From Nesterenkonia marinintestina (GTDB lineage Bacteria; Actinomycetota; Actinomycetes; Actinomycetales; Micrococcaceae), in NCBI RefSeq assembly GCF_025420485.1, contig NZ_JAOEFD010000002.1, positions 62,001 to 126,000 on the forward strand: DNA of 64,000 nucleotides, given 5' to 3'. Positions 54,294 through 62,923 of this stretch are shown here, piece after piece (the stretch's first letter is position 1; each line of letters opens with the position of its first letter). The notes below the pieces were generated by a model that saw only the letters and a list, made by a program, of their open reading frames with translations, was not told the DNA's origin and made no database searches. Made by a program: the position numbers and the translations under genes.

Positions 54294-56140
54294 CGTCCAC
54301 CACCTCCGCTCAGCGCGATCACCACGGACGCCGCGACGACGGCCCCCAGCGCCAGAAGGACCACCAGGCCTGAGGCCTCCCAGCGGGTGAGACGGCGCTC
54401 CCCGGCCAGGAGTCCGGCCGAGATCAGCTCGGACACCCGATCGGCGGAGTGGGCGACCGTGCGCCGAACCGCCATGCTGTGGGCCTCCAGGACGTCGAGT
54501 CCGCGCGAGCCCCGTCGGCCGGTCGTGCGCAGGATGGTCTCCTCGGGGACCACCAGGTCTCCCGGGGCGATGAACGTGCCGTCGGCGCGGGGCACCCATC
54601 GGGGCAGCCGCCCCCGCGCGTGGAGGACCCAGATCCCCGAGCCCAGGACCAGCCCCAGGAGGATGGGCCAGATCGCGTCCCACACCGTGCTCGCCGACCA
54701 TCCCGGCACCGCGAGCTCCGGCCCGCCCTCCGGGAACCATGCCAACCCGACGATCCACGGCACGGCGATCCCGGCGACCGCGACCGCGACCCAGGAGATC
54801 AGCTCGCCGTCGGGCGCCCGGCGGGACCGACGCTCGGCGCGACGCATCACCCAGGCGAAGCGCATCAGCAGCAGGGTCGACCCCGTGGCCACCAGGGGCA
54901 GGACCGCGTCCAGCGGGACGCCGAGCACGGAGATGCCGGCCACGGCCTCCTTGGAGACGTACTTCCCGAACGCCCCGGAGGTCAGCGGCGCCCCGGCCAC
55001 GGCCAGCCCGGCCCCGACCATCCCCACCGCCACCACGATCCCGGAGACCCCGTGGCCGTAGTGGGAGACCACCGGAACCCCGAGGAACAGCGCGCCCTTG
55101 GCCAGGCCGTGGTGGACGGCGTAGATGATCGCCGCCGCCGTCGTCGCCGGGTGGAGGTCCGGCAGGATGAGACCGGCGGCGAGCACCGCGGCGATGAAGG
55201 CCATCTGCGAGACGGTCGAGTAGGCCAGCAGGACCTTCGGGTCGCTCTGCAGCAGCCCCACGGCGACGGCGGCGAACGCGCCGAGCAGCGCGACGGTCAG
55301 CAGGACCCGGCCGGCGACCTCTGAGGCGTCCCCGGCATCGGTGGGCACGAAGCGGATCCACCCGATCATGCCCGCCTTCACCATCGCTCCCGAGAGCACC
55401 GCCGAGGCCGCCGGGGGAGCGGCCGGGTGGGCCAGGGGGAGCCAGACGTGCAGGGGCACGGCACCGGCCTTGACGCCGAACCCGAAGAGCAGCAGTCCGA
55501 CGATCAGACCGGTGTGCTCGGAGGCGGAGATCGCCGCCGGGGCCTCGTCGACCAGCCGCCCGCCGGCGGCGACGGTCAGCAACAGAGCGGCCAGGACTGC
55601 GACCTCGCTGAGCACAGACATGACCAGATAGATCCGTGCGGCCCGGTGGGCGCTCCGGGACCGGTAGTGGACCACCAGCCCCGCCGCGGCGAAGCTCATC
55701 AGGGCGAAGGACAGATAGAAGGTGACCGAGTCGGCGGCGAGGTAGGTGCCGATGTTGCCCATGTAGCAGACCACCAGCAGCGCACTGAGCCCGGTGTACC
55801 GCGGCTCGGCGTGACGCAGCTTCAGCCAGGTCACCGCGCTCAGGGCCGACGCATAGAGCAGTGCGGCGATGAGCAGCAGCGCCCTGCCCGGGTAGTCCAC
55901 CGCCAGCTCCACGCCGAAGAGCATCCACGGTACGCTCAGCGCCCCCGGACCGTCCGCGACGGCGGCGCCGTCGGCGGTCGTCGGAGCGCGCAGCGAGGTG
56001 ATCACACCGGGGACCACGACGATCGGGGAGGCCGCGGCCATCACCTTGCGGGCGGTGCGCCGCGCGGAGACCGGCAGCAGTCCGCTCAGGGTCATGGCCA
56101 GCACGAGCAGGGTGGGTGCGAGGAACGCGGCGGCGAGCAT
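54290..56140 (-). CDS. Third antiporter-like (ND2/4/5-type) Mrp subunit
   Basis: 616 residues, about 14 helices of the proton-pumping ND5/Mrp antiporter fold. GFGVKAGAVPLHVWLPLAHPAAPP carries the conserved TM7-8 Lys; YSTVSQMAFIAAV and HHGLAKGALFLG follow. The C-terminus extends into a cytoplasmic stretch and a last helix. Start ATG abuts the TAG of the gene before. Most diverged of the three antiporter subunits here. Confidence 0.8.
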   Translation of the reverse strand: MLAAAFLAPTLLVLAMTLSGLLPVSARRTARKVMAAASPIVVVPGVITSLRAPTTADGAAVADGPGALSVPWMLFGVELAVDYPGRALLLIAALLYASALSAVTWLKLRHAEPRYTGLSALLVVCYMGNIGTYLAADSVTFYLSFALMSFAAAGLVVHYRSRSAHRAARIYLVMSVLSEVAVLAALLLTVAAGGRLVDEAPAAISASEHTGLIVGLLLFGFGVKAGAVPLHVWLPLAHPAAPPAASAVLSGAMVKAGMIGWIRFVPTDAGDASEVAGRVLLTVALLGAFAAVAVGLLQSDPKVLLAYSTVSQMAFIAAVLAAGLILPDLHPATTAAAIIYAVHHGLAKGALFLGVPVVSHYGHGVSGIVVAVGMVGAGLAVAGAPLTSGAFGKYVSKEAVAGISVLGVPLDAVLPLVATGSTLLLMRFAWVMRRAERRSRRAPDGELISWVAVAVAGIAVPWIVGLAWFPEGGPELAVPGWSASTVWDAIWPILLGLVLGSGIWVLHARGRLPRWVPRADGTFIAPGDLVVPEETILRTTGRRGSRGLDVLEAHSMAVRRTVAHSADRVSELISAGLLAGERRLTRWEASGLVVLLALGAVVAASVVIALSGGGGR

Positions 56141-57760
56141 CTACCCGAACACCCCCTCGGCGATGATCCGTGCGGTCTCCCACGGCGACAGGGGCAGCGA
56201 GGCGATGAGCCCCACCCCGACGACGAGCACCGCCGTCACCGCTGTGGGGATGAGCAGGACCTTCGGCTCCCGGACGGCGACCTCGGCCTCATCGTCGGCC
56301 TCGTCGTCGGCACTGTCGGCACCGTCGGCGGCGTCGGCACTCTCGGCACCGTCGGCGGCGTCGGCACCGTCGGCACCGTCCTCATCGTCGAGCTCCGGGG
56401 CGTGGAACCACATGGTGTAGACCACCGGGAGGAAGTAGGCGGCGTTGAGCAGTGTGGAGGCCAGCAGCACCAGCAGCACCCACGGATGTTCGGAGGCCAG
56501 TGCCCCCTGGCCGAGCTGCCACTTGGAGACGAACCCGGCGGTCGGCGGCAGCCCGATCATCCCGAAGGCGCCGACGGTGAACGCCGCAGAGGTCCACGGC
56601 ATCCGGCGGCCCAGCCCGCGCATCTCGGAGACCTGATGGACGTGAAGGACCTCGGCGAAGAGGCCCGCACAGAAGAACAGGGTGATCTTCATGATCCCCT
56701 GGTGCACCAGATGCGCCAGACCGCCGGCGGTGGCGATCACGTCCACCAGGGTGATGCCGATGACGATATAGCTGACCTGCGAGACCGTCGAATAGGCCAG
56801 ACGGCGCTTCAGGTCCTGCTGACGCAGCGCCACGTAGGACCCGAAGAGGACGGTCACGCAGGCCATCACCAGCAGCGGGGACAGCACGCCGAGGGAGTCG
56901 GCGGCCTCGACGCCGTAGACGTCGTCGATCACGCGGACGATCCCGAAGGCCCCGGCCTTGACCACCGCGACGGCGTGCAGGAGGGCCGAGACCGGTGCGG
57001 GGGCGACCATGGCCGCGGGCAGCCAGCCGTGCAGCGGGAAGATCGCCGTCTTCACCGCCAGACCGCCGACGAGCATCACGAAGATCACAGTCGCCTGCAT
57101 CGGCTCCTGACGGGCCAGCTCCACGACGCCCTCCGCACCGCCCTCGGTGAAGTCCACCGGACCGGCGTGCATGGTCAGCCACACCACCCCGACCAGCACC
57201 GAGAGCCCACCGGTGAGCGCATACCGCAGGTACAGCCGTGCCGCGCGCACCGAGGCGGGGTTGCCCCAGTGGGCGACCAGGGGGTAGGTCACCAGGGTCA
57301 GCAGCTCGTAGAAGAGCAGGAACGTGATCAGGTTGCCGGAGAAGGAGAGACCCACGGTGGCGGTGACACACAGGCTGAAGAAGCCGAAGAACCTGCTCCG
57401 GTGCGTCTTGCCCTCCAGGTATCCGACCGCGTAGATGGTGGTCAGCAGCCACAGCAGGACCGACAGACCGGCGAAGAACAGGGCGAGCGGATCCACCCGA
57501 AGCACCAGGTCCAGCCCCGGGAGGAAGGGGGTGGAGAACTCGGGCCTCACCCCCTCGACGACCACCGGCGGGACCAGCAGCGCCACCAGTACGACCTTGA
57601 TCACCGCCAGGCCGATGTTGATCGTCGAACGCAGCCGCACGCTCTGCTCACGCAGGGGGAAGATCAGCACCGCCGCCGTCACCGAGAGCAGCACCATCAC
57701 CAGAGGGACGAATCGGCCGGAGACCTCGAGGACCTCCTCCATGAGCTCCGGGATCACCAT
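56141..57760 (-). CDS. Mrp antiporter subunit, MrpA-N/MrpD-type
   Basis: 539 residues. Proton_antipo_M family: the Glu in FLLFYELLTLVTYPLV, Lys in GGLAVKTAIFPLHGWLP, AYSTVSQVSYIV and HLVHQGIMKITLFFCAG. It lacks the DUF4040 and MnhB modules that make full MrpA long, so it equals the N-terminal MrpA or a second MrpD. An Ala/Asp repeat of about 35 residues interrupts the C-terminal region. Overlaps the preceding gene by 7 bp. Confidence 0.85.
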   Translation of the reverse strand: MVIPELMEEVLEVSGRFVPLVMVLLSVTAAVLIFPLREQSVRLRSTINIGLAVIKVVLVALLVPPVVVEGVRPEFSTPFLPGLDLVLRVDPLALFFAGLSVLLWLLTTIYAVGYLEGKTHRSRFFGFFSLCVTATVGLSFSGNLITFLLFYELLTLVTYPLVAHWGNPASVRAARLYLRYALTGGLSVLVGVVWLTMHAGPVDFTEGGAEGVVELARQEPMQATVIFVMLVGGLAVKTAIFPLHGWLPAAMVAPAPVSALLHAVAVVKAGAFGIVRVIDDVYGVEAADSLGVLSPLLVMACVTVLFGSYVALRQQDLKRRLAYSTVSQVSYIVIGITLVDVIATAGGLAHLVHQGIMKITLFFCAGLFAEVLHVHQVSEMRGLGRRMPWTSAAFTVGAFGMIGLPPTAGFVSKWQLGQGALASEHPWVLLVLLASTLLNAAYFLPVVYTMWFHAPELDDEDGADGADAADGAESADAADGADSADDEADDEAEVAVREPKVLLIPTAVTAVLVVGVGLIASLPLSPWETARIIAEGVFG

Positions 57761-59409
57761 GGCGCCCCCACGGTGAGCAGATCACCCAGCAGCGCGCCGC
57801 CGAAGCCGGCGACGATCGTGAGCAGCCCCAGCACCAGCGGGGGCAGCTGGGTGAGTACGGAGGCGTGCTCGAGCTGCCACTCGGGAACCTCCACCGCCGT
57901 GCCCTCGTCCTCGGACTCCACCAGCAGCGGGGCGATCGCCCGGACCAGGTAGGCCGCGGAGAGGATCGTGCCGATCACGATGACCACCACCGCCCAGTAG
58001 TGGCCGGCGGCCACCGCAGAGGTGGTCAGCATCCACTTCCCCGAGAAGCTCAGGGAGATCGGCAGCCCGGCGAGCCCGACCGCGGAGAGCCCCATGGCCA
58101 TCACCAGACCGGGGTGGTGCTGGCCGACGCCCCGCAGCCGGTCCATCTCGTCGGTGCCGTAGAGGTCCTTGAGGAACCCGGCGGCGAGGAACATGGCGGC
58201 CTTGGCCAGCCCGTGCCCCAGAGCCATGGCCACTGTGCCGACCAGTGCGGAGGAGACGACGTCGTCCTCGGTGATGTCGACTCCGGGCAGACCCTCCGGG
58301 GAACCGGACGAGGAGCCGCCGACCATGGCGGCGAAGAGGAACCAGTAGCCGACCTGGGCCACCGTCGAATAGGCGATTAGCGGCTTCAGGTGCGTCTGAC
58401 GCAGCGCCAGCACGGAGCCCCCGACGACGGCGGCGGCCCCCATCACCGAGAGGACGACGGTGAGCACGGCGAGGTCCTCGCCCGCGGGCACCACCCACAG
58501 CCAGACGCGCAGCAGCACGAAGACCGGTGCTTTGATGACCAGAGCCGACAGCAGCGGAGAGACCGCGCTCGGCGCACCGGCGTGGGCCGGGATGAGCCAC
58601 GTGTGGAACGGGACGAGTGCGACCTTCAGGCACATGCCGACGGTGATCAGGCACAGCGCAAGGACCGCCGCCGGACGGGTCTCCTCCGGCGCGTCGGCCA
58701 GCACCGCACCGGCCTGCAGGACGTCCAGGGTGCCGGTGATCGACACCAGCAGTCCGATCCCGATGAGCAGCAGCAGCGACCCCAGCACGGCCACGAACAG
58801 GTACCGCAGCGCAGCCTGCCAGGAGCTTCGCCCGCCCAGCGCCACCAGGGCCACCGCCGTCATGCCCACCAGCTCCAGGCCGACGTAGGTGTTGAACAGG
58901 TCTCCGGAGAGGAACACCGCGTTCAGCCCCGACCAGCAGGCCAGCCACAGCGGCCAGAAGCTGGGGTGACCGGGCCGCCAGACCCCCGGACGATCCGCGG
59001 GTGCGGCCTGCTCGGCCGGCTCGGGCTGCGCCCCTCCGCCCGGACCCGCCGGGCCCTCCGGCTGCATCGTCGGCGGTGAGACGATGCGTCGGCCCGTGGA
59101 ATGGGGCAGCACCGCCGCATACGCGGTGATCGCGGTGCCGACCACCACGGACAGGGTGAGGAAGGCCGCGGAGAGGCCGTCGGCCCGGAGTCGGATCCCC
59201 AGCGGCGGCTCATAGCCCCCGAGCGCCAGGTCGACGACGTCGCCGTCGACGGCCGTCGACCACAGCACCGGCGCCAGCAGCACCGGCAGGACCAGGGCGG
59301 TCCCCACCCCGAGGGTGCGGCGCGGCGTGTGGGGGAGCACGGCGGTGACCGCGGCCACCAGCAGCGGCAGCAGCACGAGCGCGCCCAGCGCGGACTGGGT
59401 CAGGCTCAT
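57754..59409 (-). CDS. mrpD: Mrp antiporter subunit D
   Basis: 551 residues. Proton_antipo_M: NTYVGLELVGMTAVALVALGG, the Lys segment ITVGMCLKVALVPFHTWLI, AYSTVAQVGYW and GHGLAKAAMFLAAGFL. MrpD-type position directly after MrpC, ATGA overlap. Lies in the membrane arm with the other antiporter subunits. Confidence 0.87.
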   Translation of the reverse strand: MSLTQSALGALVLLPLLVAAVTAVLPHTPRRTLGVGTALVLPVLLAPVLWSTAVDGDVVDLALGGYEPPLGIRLRADGLSAAFLTLSVVVGTAITAYAAVLPHSTGRRIVSPPTMQPEGPAGPGGGAQPEPAEQAAPADRPGVWRPGHPSFWPLWLACWSGLNAVFLSGDLFNTYVGLELVGMTAVALVALGGRSSWQAALRYLFVAVLGSLLLLIGIGLLVSITGTLDVLQAGAVLADAPEETRPAAVLALCLITVGMCLKVALVPFHTWLIPAHAGAPSAVSPLLSALVIKAPVFVLLRVWLWVVPAGEDLAVLTVVLSVMGAAAVVGGSVLALRQTHLKPLIAYSTVAQVGYWFLFAAMVGGSSSGSPEGLPGVDITEDDVVSSALVGTVAMALGHGLAKAAMFLAAGFLKDLYGTDEMDRLRGVGQHHPGLVMAMGLSAVGLAGLPISLSFSGKWMLTTSAVAAGHYWAVVVIVIGTILSAAYLVRAIAPLLVESEDEGTAVEVPEWQLEHASVLTQLPPLVLGLLTIVAGFGGALLGDLLTVGAPW

Positions 59410-59768
59410 CCCCGCTCACCTCCGTCCTCGTCCTCTCGACCCTCCTGCGGATCCTCCTGCGCATCCTCCTGCGCTTCCTCCTGCGTGTCCTCGATCCCTT
59501 CGATGCGTCGGATCAGCACCGCCCCGACGCCGGTGAACGCCACAGTGATCACCAGTCCGGTGATGACCAGCGCCGAGAGCACCGGATCGATCTCCGGTGC
59601 GGCCGCACCGAGGGCGAGAAGGACCAGGAGCGATCCGATGCCCACGACGTTCATCGCCACCAGACGGGCCATCAGATCCCGGGTGAGCATCAGACGCACC
59701 GTGCCGGCGATGCCGACGACGGTGCCGAGGATCAGGTACCACTGGACCGTGCTGACGACCTCCGTCAT
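59406..59768 (-). CDS. mrpC: Mrp antiporter subunit C
   Basis: 120 residues, three helices, NuoK-like: YLILGTVVGIAGTVRLML, LVAMNVVGIGSLLVLLAL, DPVLSALVITGLVITVAFT. The last helix has the PxLxALVITGLVI signature. A C-terminal GluGlnAsp repeat (QEEAQEDAQEDPQE) comes from a 15-bp type tandem near 59440-59485. ATGA-coupled on both sides. Confidence 0.88.
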   Translation of the reverse strand: MTEVVSTVQWYLILGTVVGIAGTVRLMLTRDLMARLVAMNVVGIGSLLVLLALGAAAPEIDPVLSALVITGLVITVAFTGVGAVLIRRIEGIEDTQEEAQEDAQEDPQEGREDEDGGERG

Positions 59769-60718
59769 GGCGCCCCCTGCGGATTGTCCAGACCGAGGTA
59801 GACCATGTAGAGCCCTGCGGTGATGCCCACGGTGAGGAACACCTCCACGACCAGGATCGCGGTGCCGGCCCACTGCGGGTCCCAGGCCAGCCACGGCTGG
59901 CCGGTGACCGGTCCGACGAGCCCGGCGAGGATGAACACCACCACGCCGACCGCGAGCGCCGGGCGCATCCAGCGCCGCGTGGTCACGGTGAGGGGGACTC
60001 CGGCCACCCGCAGCAGGATCAGCATCGCGCACAGCACCGACCCGGACTGGAACGCTCCGCCGGACTCGCTGCTCCCGGCGAAGAGCAGCCACAGGCCGGC
60101 CAGGAGCAGGACGGGGGCGCCGACCCGGGCCATGGTGACCAGCGTCGAGGAGAGCGGATGCACCGGGATCCGTGCCTGGTGCAGGCCGCCGTCTCGACCC
60201 ACCGCCATCACCGCCACTCCGGCCATCAGCAGCACCGCGGTCTCCAGCAGCGTGTCATAGGCGCGGAAGGCCAGGAGGACGGCGGTCACGCCGTGGTCCA
60301 CGCCGGTGTCCGGCATCTGCTGGGCCACCGGGTCCTGCCACCTGGCGATCTGAGGGTAGATCCGTGCCCAGACGAGTGCGCCCAGCACGCTGAGCACGAC
60401 GCCGACGAGGACGCCGAGTCCGGTGCGGACCCGTCCGTCGGCGCGTCCCCGCGAGTCCGAGGCGTCGGAGGCCGCACCCGGTCGGGAGCGGACGGCCAGC
60501 CACACCAGCACGGCGCCGAGGATGCCGCCGCCCAGCGCGGCCTCGGCCAGCGCCACGTCCACCGACCCCAGTCGCAGCCACACCAGGGAGATGACGACTC
60601 CGAGCACGAGGAAGCCCGTGGCCAGGGCGAAGCGTGTCCGGGGCAGCAGGGCGCAGCCGGCTGCGGCGAGCACTCCCAGTCCCAGGGCGAGGTCGATGAG
60701 GGCGGGCCCGTCCGTCAT
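59765..60718 (-). CDS. DUF4040-MnhB fusion subunit
   Basis: 317 residues joining two modules. About 1-85 are DUF4040/MbhD-like (three helices, SVDVALAEAALGGGILGAV). About 140-310 are the MnhB domain (LLAFRAYDTLLETAVLL, then GGAFQSGSVLCAMLILL). In typical MrpA these parts are the C-terminal end of one chain with the ND5 domain; here they are a separate gene. ATGA overlaps at both ends. Confidence 0.85.
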   Translation of the reverse strand: MTDGPALIDLALGLGVLAAAGCALLPRTRFALATGFLVLGVVISLVWLRLGSVDVALAEAALGGGILGAVLVWLAVRSRPGAASDASDSRGRADGRVRTGLGVLVGVVLSVLGALVWARIYPQIARWQDPVAQQMPDTGVDHGVTAVLLAFRAYDTLLETAVLLMAGVAVMAVGRDGGLHQARIPVHPLSSTLVTMARVGAPVLLLAGLWLLFAGSSESGGAFQSGSVLCAMLILLRVAGVPLTVTTRRWMRPALAVGVVVFILAGLVGPVTGQPWLAWDPQWAGTAILVVEVFLTVGITAGLYMVYLGLDNPQGAP

Positions 60719-61116
60719 CGGTCGGCCTCCCCGCCCGCGTCGCCGGACCCGCTCGCACCGCCGGACCCGCTCAACCCGTGGGACTCCGGCGTCCTCGGAG
60801 GTCCGTGCGGCCCGCGGGCGCGCTCGGGAGACTCGACGTCGTCGAGCCTCGAGGCCTCCAGCGTGGCGAGCAGATGGGCCGAGACCGAGGCCCCGGCCAC
60901 CGCGAGCAGCCAGATCAGGACCATGACTCCGCCCGCCGTCCAGCTGCCCAGCATGACGGCGACGCCCAGCAGGATGAACCCCAGCCCGAGGTTGTCCGCC
61001 TTGGTGAGCGCGTGCAGGCGTGAGCGCTGGTCGGGCAGGCGCAGCAGTCCCACGGTGCCGGCGGTGAAGAAGAGGGCGCCCAGGCAGACCAGCACGGCGC
61101 CGAGGAGGTCAGCCAT
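60715..61116 (-). CDS. mrpG: Mrp antiporter subunit G
   Basis: 133 residues, three helices. MnhG signature: LLGAVLVCLGALFFTAGTVGL, LRLPDQRSRLHALTKADNLG. ATG 61116 is chosen; it overlaps the mrpF stop by 8 bp. Polar C-terminal tail of about 40 residues rich in Gly and Ser. Confidence 0.88.
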   Translation of the reverse strand: MADLLGAVLVCLGALFFTAGTVGLLRLPDQRSRLHALTKADNLGLGFILLGVAVMLGSWTAGGVMVLIWLLAVAGASVSAHLLATLEASRLDDVESPERARGPHGPPRTPESHGLSGSGGASGSGDAGGEADR

Positions 61117-61471
61117 GCGGCGTCTCCAGTGTCCCCTGCGTCTCCTGGGCCGTCTGGGTCGCCGACGGGTCGCGGTCGTGACCGGCCCCTCTGCGGCCGG
61201 GGCGGTCACGGCGTGAGCGTTCGGCGTCGGCCCGCACCGCGGCGGTGACCACCGCCGTCCCGGCCAGCACCAGGGCGACGTCGAGCATGCGTTCGGTCCC
61301 GGTCAGCGCGGCGAACACCGCCGCCAGCGCCACACCGGTCGTCGAGGCCAGCAGGATCACCAGCAGCCAGGAGCCTGCGGCCCTGCCGCGGGAGAGGACC
61401 ACGGCGGCGATGAGGAGGTTGACCACGAGCAGGATCGACACGGCGCTCAGCACGGCGTCGACCACAGGCAC
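61109..61471 (-). CDS. mrpF: Mrp antiporter subunit F
   Basis: 120 residues; three helices (VDAVLSAVSILLVVNLL; GSWLLVILLASTTGVALAAVF; LDVALVLAGTAVVTAAV), MnhF-like. The Asp in the last helix (ERMLDVALVL) is the conserved acidic residue. First gene of the operon; GTG 61471 follows GGGGAGGG. A 35-residue polar tail is longer than usual for the family. Confidence 0.82.
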   Translation of the reverse strand: MPVVDAVLSAVSILLVVNLLIAAVVLSRGRAAGSWLLVILLASTTGVALAAVFAALTGTERMLDVALVLAGTAVVTAAVRADAERSRRDRPGRRGAGHDRDPSATQTAQETQGTLETPHG

Positions 61472-61602
61472 GCTGTACCACCCTCCCCTCGAATCGCTCC
61501 AGGTCACACTGCGGTCAGGCGGTGTGACGAGGTCCCCGCACATGCTAACGGAGCAAGCTGACCGCCGGCGACGTCGCGCAGGTGCCCACCCGGACGCGCC
61601 GA

Positions 61603-61608
61603 TAGACT
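61603..61608 (+). promoter_or_regulatory. Leaderless -10 box (TAGACT) for pth
   Basis: TAGACT, 7 nt, ATG 61616. Confidence 0.5.
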
Positions 61609-61615
61609 CTTGACC

Positions 61616-62194
61616 ATGACATCAGGCAGCTGGCTCATCGTCGGACTCGGGAATCCGGGGGACAAGTACCGGGGGACCCGTCACAACATCGGTCAGGTCG
61701 TCATCGACGAGCTCGTCTCCCGCATGGGTGCCACCCTCAGCCGCACCAAGATCGGCGCTCGGGTCGTCGCCGCACGTCTGGGCGTCGGCGGACCGCGCGT
61801 GGTGCTGGCCGTCTCCGAGGGGTATATGAACGTCTCGGGGAAGCCGGTGCGGGCCCTGATGGACTACTTCGACGTCGACGACGACCACCTCCTGGTGATC
61901 CACGACGAGGTGGACCTCGACTTCGGTCGCATCAAGCTCAAGCAGGGCGGCTCCGAGGGAGGGCACAACGGCCTCCGCTCGATCACCCAGCACCTGGGCG
62001 GTGAGCGCGACTACCTCCGGCTGCGTGCCGGGGTCGGTCGGCCCTCCGGCCGCACGGACACCTCCGACCACGTGCTCGGCCGGTTCGCCTCCGCCGAGCG
62101 GGAGCAGCTGCCCGAGTTCGTCTCACGCTGCGCCGATGCGGCCGAGAGCGTCGTGGTCGAAGGCCTCGTCGCCGCGCAGAACGCGGCCCACTGA
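61616..62194 (+). CDS. pth: Peptidyl-tRNA hydrolase
   Basis: 192 residues. WLIVGLGNPGDKYRGTRHNIG has the substrate Asn and catalytic His; YMNVSGKPV, the catalytic Asp in HDEVDLDFG and GGHNGLRSI complete the Pth family set. Frees tRNA from drop-off peptidyl-tRNA. The normal actinobacterial neighbour rplY is separated from it here by the Mrp operon. TTG 61610 is possible but ATG fits the family start and promoter. Confidence 0.95.
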   Translation: MTSGSWLIVGLGNPGDKYRGTRHNIGQVVIDELVSRMGATLSRTKIGARVVAARLGVGGPRVVLAVSEGYMNVSGKPVRALMDYFDVDDDHLLVIHDEVDLDFGRIKLKQGGSEGGHNGLRSITQHLGGERDYLRLRAGVGRPSGRTDTSDHVLGRFASAEREQLPEFVSRCADAAESVVVEGLVAAQNAAH

Positions 62195-62221
62195 GGGCCG
62201 CGCCCCGCGGCGTCGGGCGCG

Positions 62222-62722
62222 TCAGCCGTCGCCGCGGATCCAGGCGTCGACCTCGCGGGACTGCAGCTCCACGAAGCGACGCATGTACGGCTCTGCCGCG
62301 GACTTCAGCTTCTTGCCGATCAGCGGGATGGAGGTGTTGACCTCGCCGCGCACCGTGGCCCGGGTCTCCTCGCCGCGGGCGTGCAGGTTCTGCGTGGCCT
62401 CGGCGCTGACCGGGGCGGAGTGGATCCTCACGGTCATGTCGGAACGGCGCGAGCCGTCCTCGTCCGGGGTGCTCCACTCCTCGGTGATGGTCACCGTGAC
62501 CTGACCCTTAAGGAACTTCTGGGCGATGTCCGGCAGCTTGTCCGCCGACATGGCCTGCTCCGAGGTGATGGTGAACGCCTCCGAGGTCTCTCCGGAGACC
62601 TCGAAGCTCTTCAGCTGGGAGCCCACCTTCGACGCCAGGTGCTCATGGAAGTCGCGCGCGGCGAAGGCCTCGATGATCTTCTCGGCGGGCTGGGGGATGA
62701 CGGTCTCTGCTTCGAGGGCCAC
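62222..62722 (-). CDS. DUF2505 domain protein
   Basis: 166 residues, almost all one DUF2505 domain (VALEAETVIPQPAEKIIEAF, VTVTITEEWSTPDEDG, ATVRGEVNTSIPLIGKKLKS). The fold is START/Bet v1-like and may hold a hydrophobic ligand; function unknown. GTG 62722 with AAGGAGG 9 nt upstream decides the start. Lies between pth and mfd on the opposite strand. Confidence 0.82.
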   Translation of the reverse strand: MALEAETVIPQPAEKIIEAFAARDFHEHLASKVGSQLKSFEVSGETSEAFTITSEQAMSADKLPDIAQKFLKGQVTVTITEEWSTPDEDGSRRSDMTVRIHSAPVSAEATQNLHARGEETRATVRGEVNTSIPLIGKKLKSAAEPYMRRFVELQSREVDAWIRGDG

Positions 62723-62923
62723 GGGCGTGCCTCCTTGGGACGTGAGCTGTGCTGATCGTTCCCCATCATAGGCCTCCTCCGTCGGCCTCCTCGAGACGGC
62801 GCCGGGGGACGGCCGGAGGACGAGGGGAGTATCCTTGTGGGGTCCTGATCCGCACCCCCGCATCCCCGCATCCCGTGTGCACCGCGCGTGCACCGCTCGT
62901 CGAATCGAGGCGTCCCCCCCTCC
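62723..62923. promoter_or_regulatory. mfd upstream region
   Basis: 201 bp. A TATCCT box at about 62831-62836 is the likely mfd -10 element, giving a leader near 85 nt. No other feature is recognised. Confidence 0.4.
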
